A stretch of DNA of 64,000 bases. Origin: Ephydatia muelleri (lineage: Eukaryota > Porifera > Demospongiae > Spongillida > Spongillidae). A program made the position numbers and the translations under genes. The DNA is taken from assembly GCA_013339895.1 (NCBI GenBank), contig JABACO010000013.1, forward strand, positions 7,313,890-7,377,889, written 5' to 3'. Numbering within the stretch: position 1 is the stretch's first letter; the number at the start of each line of letters is the position of its first letter. Shown piece by piece: positions 1 to 9,739 of this stretch. Below the pieces are notes generated by a model. It was not told the origin of the DNA. It searched no databases and worked only from the letters and a program-made list of their open reading frames with translations.

Positions 1-358
1 GCATGTACATAAAATCCTTCAGGTGACCATACTCGATGAACGGGTTCGATTGGTAGCCAATAAAGTTTTTCTGATACTTTCGGTTTCTTTCTAACGCTGT
101 TGTATTTGCTTCCTCGGTTTGTGCTGCCGAAAGCCCGACGGATGGAACTTGGAACTTGGACTGAAACTCCCTCTGTACAGGTACTTGATCAGGAAGATGG
201 GGGTAGACGTCGATGGGGTCCCTACACGGGGGTTTCACCAGGTAGGATTCACATTTGCCGCTCGGATTTTTTGCATATCGACTGACTGAATCTCGCCATT
301 GTCGTCCTTCTGGTCCGTACGGAATCGCGGGGTCCGGACTTAGGTTGAGCTCTGCCAT
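1..358 (-). CDS. 5' part of an unrecognised gene running off the left edge
   Basis: Reading the minus strand from the ATG at 358-356 gives 119 codons without a stop up to base 1, so this is the N-terminal part of a longer protein. It starts MAELNLSPDPAIPYGPEGRQ and ends near NFIGYQSNPFIEYGHLKDFM. It is rich in Pro, Gln and charged residues and has no signal peptide or membrane segment. The absence of stops over 357 bases, the near-neutral composition unlike the surrounding AT-rich DNA, and the start codon just inside the open frame argue that it is real. I do not recognise the family. The plus-strand reading frame at 100-285 is a shadow of this one. Confidence 0.6.
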   Translation of the reverse strand, partial: MAELNLSPDPAIPYGPEGRQWRDSVSRYAKNPSGKCESYLVKPPCRDPIDVYPHLPDQVPVQREFQSKFQVPSVGLSAAQTEEANTTALERNRKYQKNFIGYQSNPFIEYGHLKDFMYM

Positions 359-871
359 TGCAAAGTATTCGGCTGAGATATATTGTCCGCTGCTTGAGTG
401 AAAGTATTTCAGCTGAAGTTCTTTATATAATCGGCCTGCAATGCGTACGCATTTCCGGAAACGCATCCGTGAACGAACCCAGTATGCTGCATGTATATAG
501 CATAAAGCATGCAGTTCAAAATAGAAAATGTATCAGTTACTACTTATTCTGTGCTGACGTCATTTTATTTTGCGTGACCCTTTTCTGACCTTGCAATACA
601 AGTGCACGCTATAGGCATCATATATTCTTACACAATAAGCGCATCGCCTCCTTTACCAAAGTTCTCCTATATATACCTACATGCAGCTTGTTTTGCCCAT
701 CGCCTCATTGAAGCAATCAGTAAAGAGGCTCTATTTTACGTGCCTGTACAGTGTATGTAATATGCATGTGTATATACGGTATTTTTGTTCAACCTCCTAG
801 TTTCATGATTACTTATCCCCACGGATATCAGGTCTGTCACGCAAAAAATAAAAAAAAATAAAAACCCAAAA

Positions 872-902
<31 letters not shown>

Positions 903-1368
903 GGGTGTGGGGGGCGCCTTTTTTAAAAACAAAATTGGTCCCTTGTCTTCTGAATAAATTAATGAGAAAAAGACAAGCATTGCGCCACGATGAATAACGT
1001 ATAAAATTGTGCTTTATATTACGGGGACTCATATAATTATCTTGATCAGGTATGTAGAACAATTCCCCACGTGATGCATGTGTGAGGGAACAATGCCTTA
1101 GTTAGCCACATCAAAGCCCAAGATTTCTCACTCCTGCCAAACAACGCTTTCTGTTATAGTATAAAGGTATATGTGTACACATCAAACCTTTAAAAGTCAT
1201 GCAAACAAACTACGAAGTGCTAGCTGAATAGCTGCCAGCTAACATAGCATAATACAAGTATAATGCATTATGCGGTCATTGCTTCGTAAGCATGTTTACG
1301 CGTAGCAATTATTGCATAATATCTTCGGCTACGTTAGCAATTATATATTATGCGATCATTGCTTGCGG
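359..1368. other. non-coding stretch with an AAAT microsatellite
   Basis: No convincing gene. The stretch is AT-rich and holds an (AAAT)n run at about 870-902 and the first copy of a 200-bp direct repeat at about 898-1095. The short reading frames here have no recognisable domain. Confidence 0.6.
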
Positions 1369-1838
1369 GTGTGGCTTAGACAAAGGCAACAAAGGCCATT
1401 ATTGTCCCACCATGTTCCATGGTACTATAGCATGAGATATAGCTTCCTTCAACTCACTATTCAGTATGACGAGCTGTTAACGTAACTTGCAGTGCAAATT
1501 CTCAACAGAAGGTCTTTTGAGAACATTTCTCCTCACAACTTGGAAAATCTATAGGCTGGTATGATACTTCGTGTAAACAGATTGTAGAGGCATTCTGTAG
1601 TATATTAATGCTACCAGCACCCTAAGTGATTGGTGATAGCACCACCTAGACTATAAATTACTCTACAAGTTCCTGTAATCAAATCAAGTGGCAAAAGGAT
1701 CTAATAACTATAATTATATTTATTGATATTAATACAAATCATAGCCTGCTAGCATACAGGCAGACCCCAGGGGTGTAGACCGAGAAAATAGAGCATTAGC
1801 TCTCAACAGGGTTAGGCGCACATTATTTATAAGGGTGC

Positions 1839-1870
<32 letters not shown>

Positions 1871-2045
1871 CTTTTTTTTTTAACCAAAATTGGTCCCTTG
1901 TCTTCCTAATAAATTGATGAGAAAAAGACAAGCATTGTGCCATGATTGATAACACTTAAAAGTGTGCTTTATATTACGGGGGACTCATCTTGGTCAGGTA
2001 TGTAGAACATTTCCCCACGTGATGTGTGAGGAAACAATGCCTTAT
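898..2045. repeat. pair of ~200-bp direct repeats
   Basis: About 898-1095 and 1829-2045 are the same sequence at roughly 85-90 percent by eye. Both run from a G-rich block through a shared ACAAGCATTG stretch to CCCCACGTGATG and GAACAATGCCTTA. The second copy overlaps the right part of the inverted-repeat element at 1369-2098, so one copy has probably been carried or interrupted by that element. Confidence 0.7.
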
Positions 2046-2098
2046 GATGGAACATGGTGGAACAATAATGGCCTTTGTTGCCTTTGTCTAAGCCACAC
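1369..2098. mobile_element. MITE-like element with 50-bp terminal inverted repeats
   Basis: Bases 1369-1418 (starting GTGTGGCTTAGACAAAGGC) are the reverse complement of 2049-2098 with a single visible mismatch. The 730-bp interior has no coding capacity and contains a G homopolymer at 1839-1867. This is the structure of a non-autonomous DNA transposon. No clean target-site duplication is visible, so the exact ends and superfamily are unassigned. Confidence 0.6.
1839..1867 (+). repeat. 29-base G homopolymer
   Basis: Uninterrupted G run in a non-coding context. Similar runs occur at 3720-3737, 3888-3923 (as C), 35561-35583, 51278-51289 and 60077-60088. Confidence 0.9.
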
Positions 2099-3009
2099 AC
2101 TGTGACATGTCTGTTTTTCTTTCTTTTAGTTCAACCAGTGTTGCTGTCCTCATCTTGTTAAACTTATCCTGTTTGCCATAATTGTCTTAAGGCAGCTGGT
2201 ACCATCAATTGCTACCTGAATGGACTTTTTCACTTTTTTTTAACCACGCTTCTCATTTATTGTTGTCGTTATTTTCGTCCACAATTCACTATCAATGCAT
2301 TTGGAGTTGACGTAAGGACTTCAGCAGCTGTTTTTCCAAGATGCTGATGGGCGATTGTGTCTAAATGAAACACAAGTGTAGAAGGTGAAGTAAGGTCATC
2401 AGGTGAGATTTCTATATTTTCATGTTCTGTTGTACATGTAAGTTATGTTGTGTACAAGGGAATGTGCAAGATTGGCAATGCTTGAATGAATGTAATGCCG
2501 CAGGAGCTTGTTCCATTCAGAAATAGAGAATGTACTTTTAAAAAATTGTTCCTGTTGCTGCAGGTGTTTCCGGTGCAGATAATAGCCTCTTGATCGTGGT
2601 ATACTTCATTCTATCACTGCAATTGCATTGCTGGTGTGTCATCGAACTAAGCGTAAGTAATTGTGCCATATCCTTTGAAGGAAGTGTTTTGTCACAGCCT
2701 TTATGCACATGCACAAAGTTGCAGTTTATTGTTTCCACCATCTGAAATATGTTTATCCAGGGTGTATACAATCAAGGAAAATTATTTCACTGCGGTGAGG
2801 TTGCAGGTGGTTAAATTGTTTATGTTTTTGCAACAAAAATATGAAATAGCAAATTAGTGCATTGCTCTACATGTAAAGCTGAGTGCCCCATCATCGTGTG
2901 CTGCTCATGTCATATATCCCAACAGCATAGGCCTGGATGTTATATCAGCATTGGTACCGGCATGTGCAGGTGAGGGTGATGTGGTGGCATTTGTGTGTAC
3001 ATGTATGCA
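2099..3009. other. no gene recognised
   Basis: Apart from short frames without homology that I recognise (2538-2857 on both strands) nothing stands out in this stretch. Confidence 0.5.
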
Positions 3010-3312
3010 GTGCTGTGATGGTGCCAGTGTATAGGTGCGAGTGGTGCGAGGTATGGTGGAAGTGCTGTGATGGTGCCAGTGTATAGGTGCGAGTGGTGTG
3101 AGGTATGGTGGAAGTGCTGTGATGGTGCCAGTGTATAGGTGCGAGTGGTGCGAGTGGTGCGAGGTATGGTGGAAGTGCTGTGATGGTGCCAGTGTATAGG
3201 TGCGAGTGGTGCGAGGTATGGTGGAAGTGCTGTGATGGGGCCAGTGTATAGGTGCGAGTGGTACGAGTGGTGCGAGGTATGGTGGAAGTGCTGTGATGGT
3301 GCCAGTGTATAA
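3010..3312 (+). repeat. minisatellite of ~51-61-bp units
   Basis: At least five tandem units built on GTGCTGTGATGGTGCCAGTG followed by TATAGGTGCGAGTGGTGCGAGGTATGGTG. Unit length varies by insertion of a 9-bp GTGGTGCGA-type block. The His/Ser/Thr-rich minus-strand frame across it (2940-3455) is a product of the repeat and is not annotated as a gene. Confidence 0.85.
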
Positions 3313-3886
3313 GTGGAAGCGATGTGCAGGTACCAGCTAGTGTATATGTGGGAGTGGCATTGTGCAGGTGAGGGTGATGTGGTGGTATCAGTGTCTGGTA
3401 CCTTCACACACCACTCCCACCTAAACACTTGTACCATCATAAAGATAACATGCAATACTGGCTGGTGGAACGGTAATATCCATGTGAATGCATGCTACAT
3501 AAAGCTTAACCATACCTAAGTATGTATAATTATACGTTTCAGTTTTCTTCATTGTGGTGTAATCTAAGCCTCTCCATCATAGGTATAAGTGCTGTCACAA
3601 GAAAGCTAGAGTCTGTGTAGTACCATCAGTTTGCCATCAGCTTCTGGAAATAATACAGGTTTATGGGGGGAGGGGGGGGGGGCGGCGCTATAATACCAGC
3701 TGAAACTACCAGCCGGGCAAGGGGGGGGGGGGGGGGGAAATAAGTGCTAGCTACAGCCCTAGAAAGATTTTATGTATCTATAACTACATATATTTTATCT
3801 AGGTGAATATAGCTATGCGAATAGACGCTACTATGCATTTTCGTCACTCGGGTATTTCCGTAATGCACCTATCAATGGTAAGTGCG

Positions 3887-3926
<40 letters not shown>

Positions 3927-4594
3927 CCGGGAGATATGGGAGATTAATGGAGGATTTGACCGCTAATTGGATTATTGCTACCAGCACGGGGGATTTGACA
4001 TTGGGTGCGGTCTACTGCAAATGGCGTTGCGAATGACCAAAAGGTTTCTTGTCTTATTGCCTCCGTATCGACGGATTCCTTGACAAAAGCGACGATACTG
4101 AAATGGAATCAGCAGTTAGGGCTTTTTTCAGTGATGTTCTCGAAACGGGTGATATTTCAAGTTGAGGAAAAATGGGGTGATAGCACATACTTTGTAGATA
4201 TCCAGGACCGCGAGTTATAGCGTTTTGCAGGTTGTACGGTTGCGTGCTGTATACTGTGGAGTCATATTTTTTATATACTTTTATATATGTATAGGAAGAG
4301 TCTCAGCGTGCTGACTTTACACCTACACTCCAGGTAGGCATCGCAAATATAAGACATTTACTAGTCTGCATGCGCGAGCTGCTAGCTTTGTCGATGCATA
4401 AGACACGTGCATGATGTGTTTTTATTAAATGACAATGTTCATAAGCGACAAATTGGTATAGAGAGGATGCACTGTCATCCCTGGAAGGTTAACTCTTGCA
4501 TTGGCACACTCATCAATTGTACTAAGCTTATGCATTGTGTGATAATTAATTTGACTTCTTTGCCTTACAAAATCTATAATCTGAAAAGGTTTTA

Positions 4595-4625
<31 letters not shown>

Positions 4626-4735
4626 AATTATAGTTACAACGTTACAGGGAATACACAAAGTATACAAAACAATAACCATACCTACATTACATCACAAGGA
4701 TATATACTATGAGAAAGGATGGCAATGGCATTGGC
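3313..4735. other. non-coding stretch with G/C homopolymers and a TTA microsatellite
   Basis: Contains G-rich runs at 3664-3681 and 3720-3737, a C run of about 35 at 3888-3923, and a (TTA)n/(ATT)n run at about 4590-4630. The TTA run lies next to the 3' end of the minus-strand retroelement copy that follows and may be its tail. A 71-codon plus-strand frame at 4005-4220 ends with a plausible peptide but I recognise nothing in it. Confidence 0.5.
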
Positions 4736-4739
4736 TCGA

Positions 4740-5492
4740 ACAAGGTGGAGATTCAGACGCCCATAGAGTTCAGTAAGGACCACTGACTTCGCCTTTGAGG
4801 AGCAAGTGGCTTAACGCGATGCTAGCTGGGAGATAGACTCCAAAGCCTCCTTTCCCCAAGCTCCATTGATTTCACCACCAATGGTACACAGACCCAAGCC
4901 AGTTCATCACATTTGGCATCATTTAAACAGTGCTTTTTTTGCTCAGTGGTCCGAGCAGCTGTACCTGTTGTCACGCTGGCTTCCAAAATAATTGTGAGAT
5001 TAAGCGGGGATGTGACCGACAGGTCGGAAGCTGCTGGCTTGCCCAGGACCCAGTTTGGAACCAAAAGGTCAGCAGGACGAGAGTGACTGTGATTGGGGGT
5101 GACATTGCTACCCATTACCACCTGGACACCCAAATGAGCTCACTGACAGGACTCTGCAAGGAAATCACGTAATTTGTTGTGGCGAGAAACCACATCACCA
5201 CCCATTTTGCAGGTAACAGCATGATGGCCAAGTGGCTTCAGGGCAATCTCAGGGCACAGTGGGCAGCAAGAACCATGGGAAACGTCCAGGCCAAGCCACT
5301 ATTTAATGGCAACCTGGAATTGGGAAGGGTCGAGATGGAGACCAAGACCGTGACAGATAGCCATGATGCTGCATGAGGGGAGGAAACAGATAGCAGGCGA
5401 GCCTTGTCAGCAACAGAGGACATGTCCAGAAGAACTTTGAAGAGATGATCGTCTAGCTTGGAGGAAAGGCTCTTTTGGGTGACCGGAGTCAA
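4740..5492 (-). pseudogene. non-LTR retrotransposon 3' fragment (thumb and nuclease-like domain), copy A
   Basis: Minus-strand frames 5492-5238 and 5133-4822 match, in order, the post-RT region and the C-terminal nuclease-like domain of the element at 6165-8024. Shared motifs are ADKARLL..S.PHA.SWL, then SRPADLLVPNW, GKPAA.DL.V.SPL and KH..NDAKC.ELAWVCVPL. The RPAD...D(L/V)TV spacing resembles the core of PD-(D/E)XK endonucleases found at the C-terminus of some non-LTR retrotransposons. The copy is split between frames and lacks the RT, so it is a 5'-truncated dead insertion. The TTA-rich tract at 4590-4630 is a likely tail. Confidence 0.7.
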
Positions 5493-5599
5493 CAGAAGTA
5501 CCTCTGAGTTAATTGCCTCTGATAGTGGTACAGAAGAATTTTACTGAGGCAATATGGCATTGAGACTGAGAACCAAAACTGGAAGAACAATATTATTAT

Positions 5600-6135
5600 T
5601 GTCGCCGTGCCCACCTTTCTGTGAAGGTGGAAGTGGAATATGGTTTAAGTAGGGAACATTTCAACTCCCGTTCTGCAGACGTTCTTGTTCAGAGTTGGGA
5701 CAGAGGAAAGCCTGCAGCATTTGATGTCACAGTTGCCTCACCTCTCTCTCCTGCTGCTCTAAATGAAGCTAGCGTATCTGCAGGGGCAGCAGCCCATGTG
5801 GCTGAAAATAGGAAGCATGCTGCTAATGATACAAGTGCCAAGAGTTGAGGTGGACATGTATCCCTCTGGCGGTGGAAACTTATGGAAACTGGGGGAAGGA
5901 AGCACAGAGCATATTTTTCCGCTTGGCATCCCTGCTTGCTGTTAGCCAGTCAAGTCCCAAACCAAAGATGGTTGCGGAAATTTATGGCCGCCTGAACTTG
6001 TCACTGGTGAGATCAGTGGCTAGGGCCATCATGGGAAGGGAGTTGGCCCATGGATAGACTTATTAGAACTGTATTAAATAAGCTTTAAATTGTGCTAATA
6101 CTTACTTTGTGTATGCTTTGCTTGTCATCTTTGCT
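5600..6135 (+). pseudogene. non-LTR retrotransposon 3' fragment, copy B, plus strand
   Basis: Frame 5621-5848 encodes SRSADVLVQSW, GKPAAFDVTVASPL and ENRKHAANDTSAK. After a frame change, 5845-6057 encodes RWTCIPLAVETYGNWGKEAQ and GRLNLSLVRSVARAIMGREL. This is the same nuclease-like domain as in copies A, C and D but on the opposite strand. It ends at a TTA-rich microsatellite (about 6133-6168) shared with the 3' end of copy C, so copies B and C lie tail to tail. The frameshift at about 5845 makes it a dead copy. Confidence 0.7.
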
Positions 6136-6164
6136 ATTATTATTATTATTATTTATTATTATTA

Positions 6165-8024
6165 TTCAAGTCTAAAATAATAATACATATACAGCACATA
6201 AATACATTATTGCAATGCACACAAAGGAGTACATGAATACAAGTACAATACAACTTAACCACACTTTGTAATTCTACATTGTCTTTGATGGGTAGGCATC
6301 TACCCAGGATGGCCCTTGAGATGGCTTGGACGAGGGTGAAGTTTAGCCTGCCATACATTTCACCCAAGACTTGGCTCTTGTGGCAGGAAGAGGTGGTGGC
6401 GATGCAGGATGCAAGGCGGGAGAAGGTGGCTTGAGCTTCTTTGCCCCAGTTGCCGTATGTCTCTACAGTAAGTGGGACACAAACCCATCCCAGCTCAGAG
6501 CACTTGGGGTCATTGGCTCTGTGCTTTCGCACCCCTGCCTCAAGTGCTGCTGCCCCCACTGACACGCTTGCCTCAGGGAGAATGGAGACAGACAATGGGG
6601 ATGTTACGGTCACATCGAAGGCTGCATGCCTTCCTCAGTCCCAATCCAATGCAAGTATGTCAGCTGGTCGAGTACGGCTGTGATCAGGTGTAAGACCACT
6701 GCCTTTCTCCACCCTCACCAACTGTGACTAACAGCCAAGATGAAGCATGTGGGGCTGACGTGAATAAAAGACGTGCCTTGTCAGCAGGTAGTGATGCTTC
6801 ATAAAGTACTGAGAATTGATGATCCTCTATCTTCATGGATAGTGCTCTCTGCTGCATGGGTGAAGCCAATATGGATGCCACAGTAACTATCTCGGACAGG
6901 GAAGCAATACTGTTGAAACTATCAACCGCGCAAGCAAGGTGTTTGTGATCCCTATTAGCAAAACCAGAAGAACAAAGAGAGGCAATGTAGGCAGCTGAAG
7001 AGTGGTGAGAAACAGAGCGGAGTCCCAAACCACCATGGCTTAAACTGAGCTGAGCCTGCTGCCATGTCAAATTGGATACTGGAACTGCAGTGCACAGGGT
7101 AAAGCACTCTAACTTCTGCATCAAATAGTTGCACAGGGTCGGAGGCTAGACTAGGGGTGTTGCTTTAGCCAAATGGACCAGCTTAAAATAACCTCCACAC
7201 ATTCTCAAGAGGATCAGGGTAACCTGAGGATCAAAGCAAGCCACTTCTACCAGCCGTGACAACAACTTCATGGCCTCAGTACCCTTGGAGGCAATGTAAC
7301 TGGCGCAGAAAAGGTAGTCCCCAATTGGGGCACCAAGTATGACCAGGTGTGGCTCATGAGAGACCTTCATACCTAATGGGAACAAGTCGATGTCATTTTT
7401 GCTGAAAAGCTTGCACTTTGGCAAGTTAATGTGCAAGTCCAGTGGTTGTCCAAGTGTGTCAATTAATGATAGAGCACGGAGAATAGCTGACTTCCTACCT
7501 GCTAGCAAACCATCATCCAGAAACCAAGCATTAAAAAGCAGTGCAAGGCAATCGTCATCAGCGTCAATGGCCATTGTGATCTTCCGCAAGACCAAAGAAA
7601 AGAATAAAGGGCCCAGTGGATCACCCTTCTGAACTCCTGATTGTGATGACAGATGACCCAAAGGGTGCCACAAGAGGGGATGAGAGCCACAGCACCAAGA
7701 AGCCCATGGAAGGAGTTCTGGGAAATGAATGGCACATTCATCCAGGAGGGCTTGCCTGAACACAAGGTTGAAGGCATTACGCATGTCCACCTTCACCACA
7801 GCAAAGTCATCATCCTCCCAGTATTCCTCCAAGCATGTTCTAAGGCCATGAATAACCTTCTCAGTTCCCGAAGGGCAGGCAACTCCAAACTGAAGAGGTT
7901 GGAAGAATTCAGTGGCCTTGTGTTTAGTAAGGGTGCACAAGCACTTCCCTGTCAGCCTCCTCAGAACTTTGCCCACAGCAATGGGCCTGATATCATAAGC
8001 ACTACCTTGTAAGGTAATGCACAA
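6165..8024 (-). pseudogene. non-LTR retrotransposon ORF: reverse transcriptase plus C-terminal nuclease-like domain, copy C
   Basis: The frame 8024-7146 (292 codons) carries the reverse-transcriptase blocks in order: RPIAVGKVLRRLTGKCL, QFGVACPSGTEKVIHGLR, motif A VVKVDMRNAFN, motif B QSGVQKGDPLGPLFFSLVL, motif C with the unusual WFLDDG in place of YADD, motif D LHINLPKCKLF and motif E VILGAPIGD. The catalytic Asp residues of A and C are present. Frames 7124-6684 (thumb-like, LSHGGLGLRS) and 6613-6149 (RKHRANDPKCSELGWVCVPL, VETYGNWGKEAQ) complete the 3' half. The three parts are in different frames and no N-terminal or APE endonuclease region is seen, so this is a 5'-truncated, frameshifted copy. 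Target choice and integration would depend on the C-terminal nuclease domain in an intact relative (inference from family). Confidence 0.85.
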
Positions 8025-8068
8025 ACACGGACAATGTCTAAAAACAAGCCTGCCAAAAAATCTAAAAG

Positions 8069-8650
8069 GTCAGCAGGACGAGTGCACCCTAGAACCCCAC
8101 CCACACACCAATGCACACTGCTTCAGCCCTTGTCCTCCGAATGCTGAAACCTTCAGCAGGAGAGCAAGGCTCTAGCATTGCAGCGAACTAAGGTCAGGTT
8201 AAGCCTCTGGTAAATGCTTGTGATGGCTTTTGATTTGCTGCACTGCAACTGCAAGGCCAGGTGGGCTGCAAGGCGGGAAACTGAGCTCTGCGCTTCTTCA
8301 CCTCAACACCCATAGGTCTCTACCGCCAAGGGGATGCAGACCCAGCCTAGCTCTCTGCACTTGTGATCATTGGAGTTGTGCTTGCGAGCTTCAGCTTTCC
8401 GAGCTGCTGACCCACCTATAGCTCCCACTTCATACAATGCGTTGGAGTTAAGCAGAGAGACTACTGTTAAGTCAAAAGCAGCTGGCTTGCCAATCATCCA
8501 GTTGGGTACCAGGATGTCTGCTGGCCGGCTATGTGGACTATCAGCTCCAGACACGTAACCTACCTCAAGTTGACCACCAAGCTGAGCCCTATGACAAAAT
8601 TGGGGGAAAAAAACATCCCTCAAGGCATTGTGGCGCATAGCAATCACCAC
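8069..8650 (-). pseudogene. non-LTR retrotransposon nuclease fragment, copy D
   Basis: The minus-strand frame 8650-8303 encodes HSRPADILVPNW, GKPAAFDLTVVSLL, EARKHNSNDHKCRELGWVCI and PLAVETYG, the same C-terminal domain as copies A-C. A further scrap encoding TRPADLL lies at about 8090-8069, directly before copy C. The copy is 5'-truncated and leads straight into unrelated sequence. By eye its identity to copies A-C is clearly below 90 percent, so the four copies appear old. Confidence 0.65.
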
Positions 8651-9660
8651 TGAGTGTCAGAACAGAAAGCCATGATCACTAAGTGGCAGCTCAGAAAACT
8701 GGCAGGCCAGAAAGCCATCGTGACATACCTTATTTACTTGTGAGTTCTATGGTCCTCAGATAGGTAGAAGGATTGCTTATAGCCTAGCACACTGAGACGT
8801 GTTATTGCTGTTGCAATGAATGTCTTCTTTTGATCAAAGAATATGGAATGAGGAAGGTTCATGCTGCTGCAGCATGATGCAAGAGACAAGGTTGGTCGTG
8901 ATTATAATGGAGGATGAATAGTTGAATGGAGTGGATGTAGTGGGGTTTAGTTAAGAGCAAGAACAAGGCATACTGGAAGATGAAAAAGATCTCTTTCAAG
9001 ATCACTGATGCTGTTACGCATCACCCTCAATTAGTGAAGATACATTTGAAATGATGCCAAAGAAGTAGGCCGATTGCCCAGACACACTGTGAAGAAAGGC
9101 AGAGTAAGTAACATGAGGTTGAGACCTGTCACTCAATGATAGCTTGGGAATTGTAAAAGTCCAGATTTTTACTTTCTCACTATACCAAGGTGACACTTCT
9201 CGTTCTATATTATACCTACTGTGTGCCAGCAAATAGCTCTTTTGCAGCAAGCTCATATTGTGGCTTAATTCACAATCAGCAGGAATGTTTTTCTTGTGTT
9301 AACAAAGTACCCATAGTAGGGACCAAAGGAGTCAACATGATTTAGCCAGTAGTGTACCCCTTGCTGTATTGCTCAGTGCATACCAAACCCGGTACTTGTT
9401 TGTGCACGTTCTGTAGTTCTTGACCAGAGGAATATCTAGCATACATGGTTGTGGCAAGAGGGGTCTCCCCGCATTGTCTCTTCCTGAGAGAATAAAGTGT
9501 CCTATCTGTGGGGAGAGAAGAGTCTCCTGGACCTATGTGTCCATAAATGAGCATGATAGTAGACTGGACCAGGACACAATGTTCAGAAGAGCGTATAACC
9601 CTTCGGTTAAGGAAGTTGAATGCAGCATGCTAGCATGATTGTTGTTTGTTGAATCAAGCG
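8651..9660. other. intergenic, no gene recognised
   Basis: Only short frames without recognisable domains (for example 9014-9256 minus and 9420-9638 plus). This is the upstream region of the esterase-like gene. Confidence 0.5.
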
Positions 9661-9676
9661 GAATAGTGCGGTGGAA

Positions 9677-9684
9677 TATAAAAA
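9677..9684 (+). promoter_or_regulatory. TATA box of the esterase-like gene
   Basis: TATAAAAA lies 56 bases before the ATG at 9740. The short distance leaves a 5' UTR of about 30 bases. Confidence 0.6.
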
Positions 9685-9739
9685 CAAGGCACCTCGTCCC
9701 CAGGCTACTTTCGCGCCACTAGTGCTGTGGGGGGTGGAT

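Noticed and set aside
7390-8012. Plus-strand frames opposite the reverse transcriptase
   Set aside because: Antisense shadows of the RT frame, which carries all the conserved motifs.
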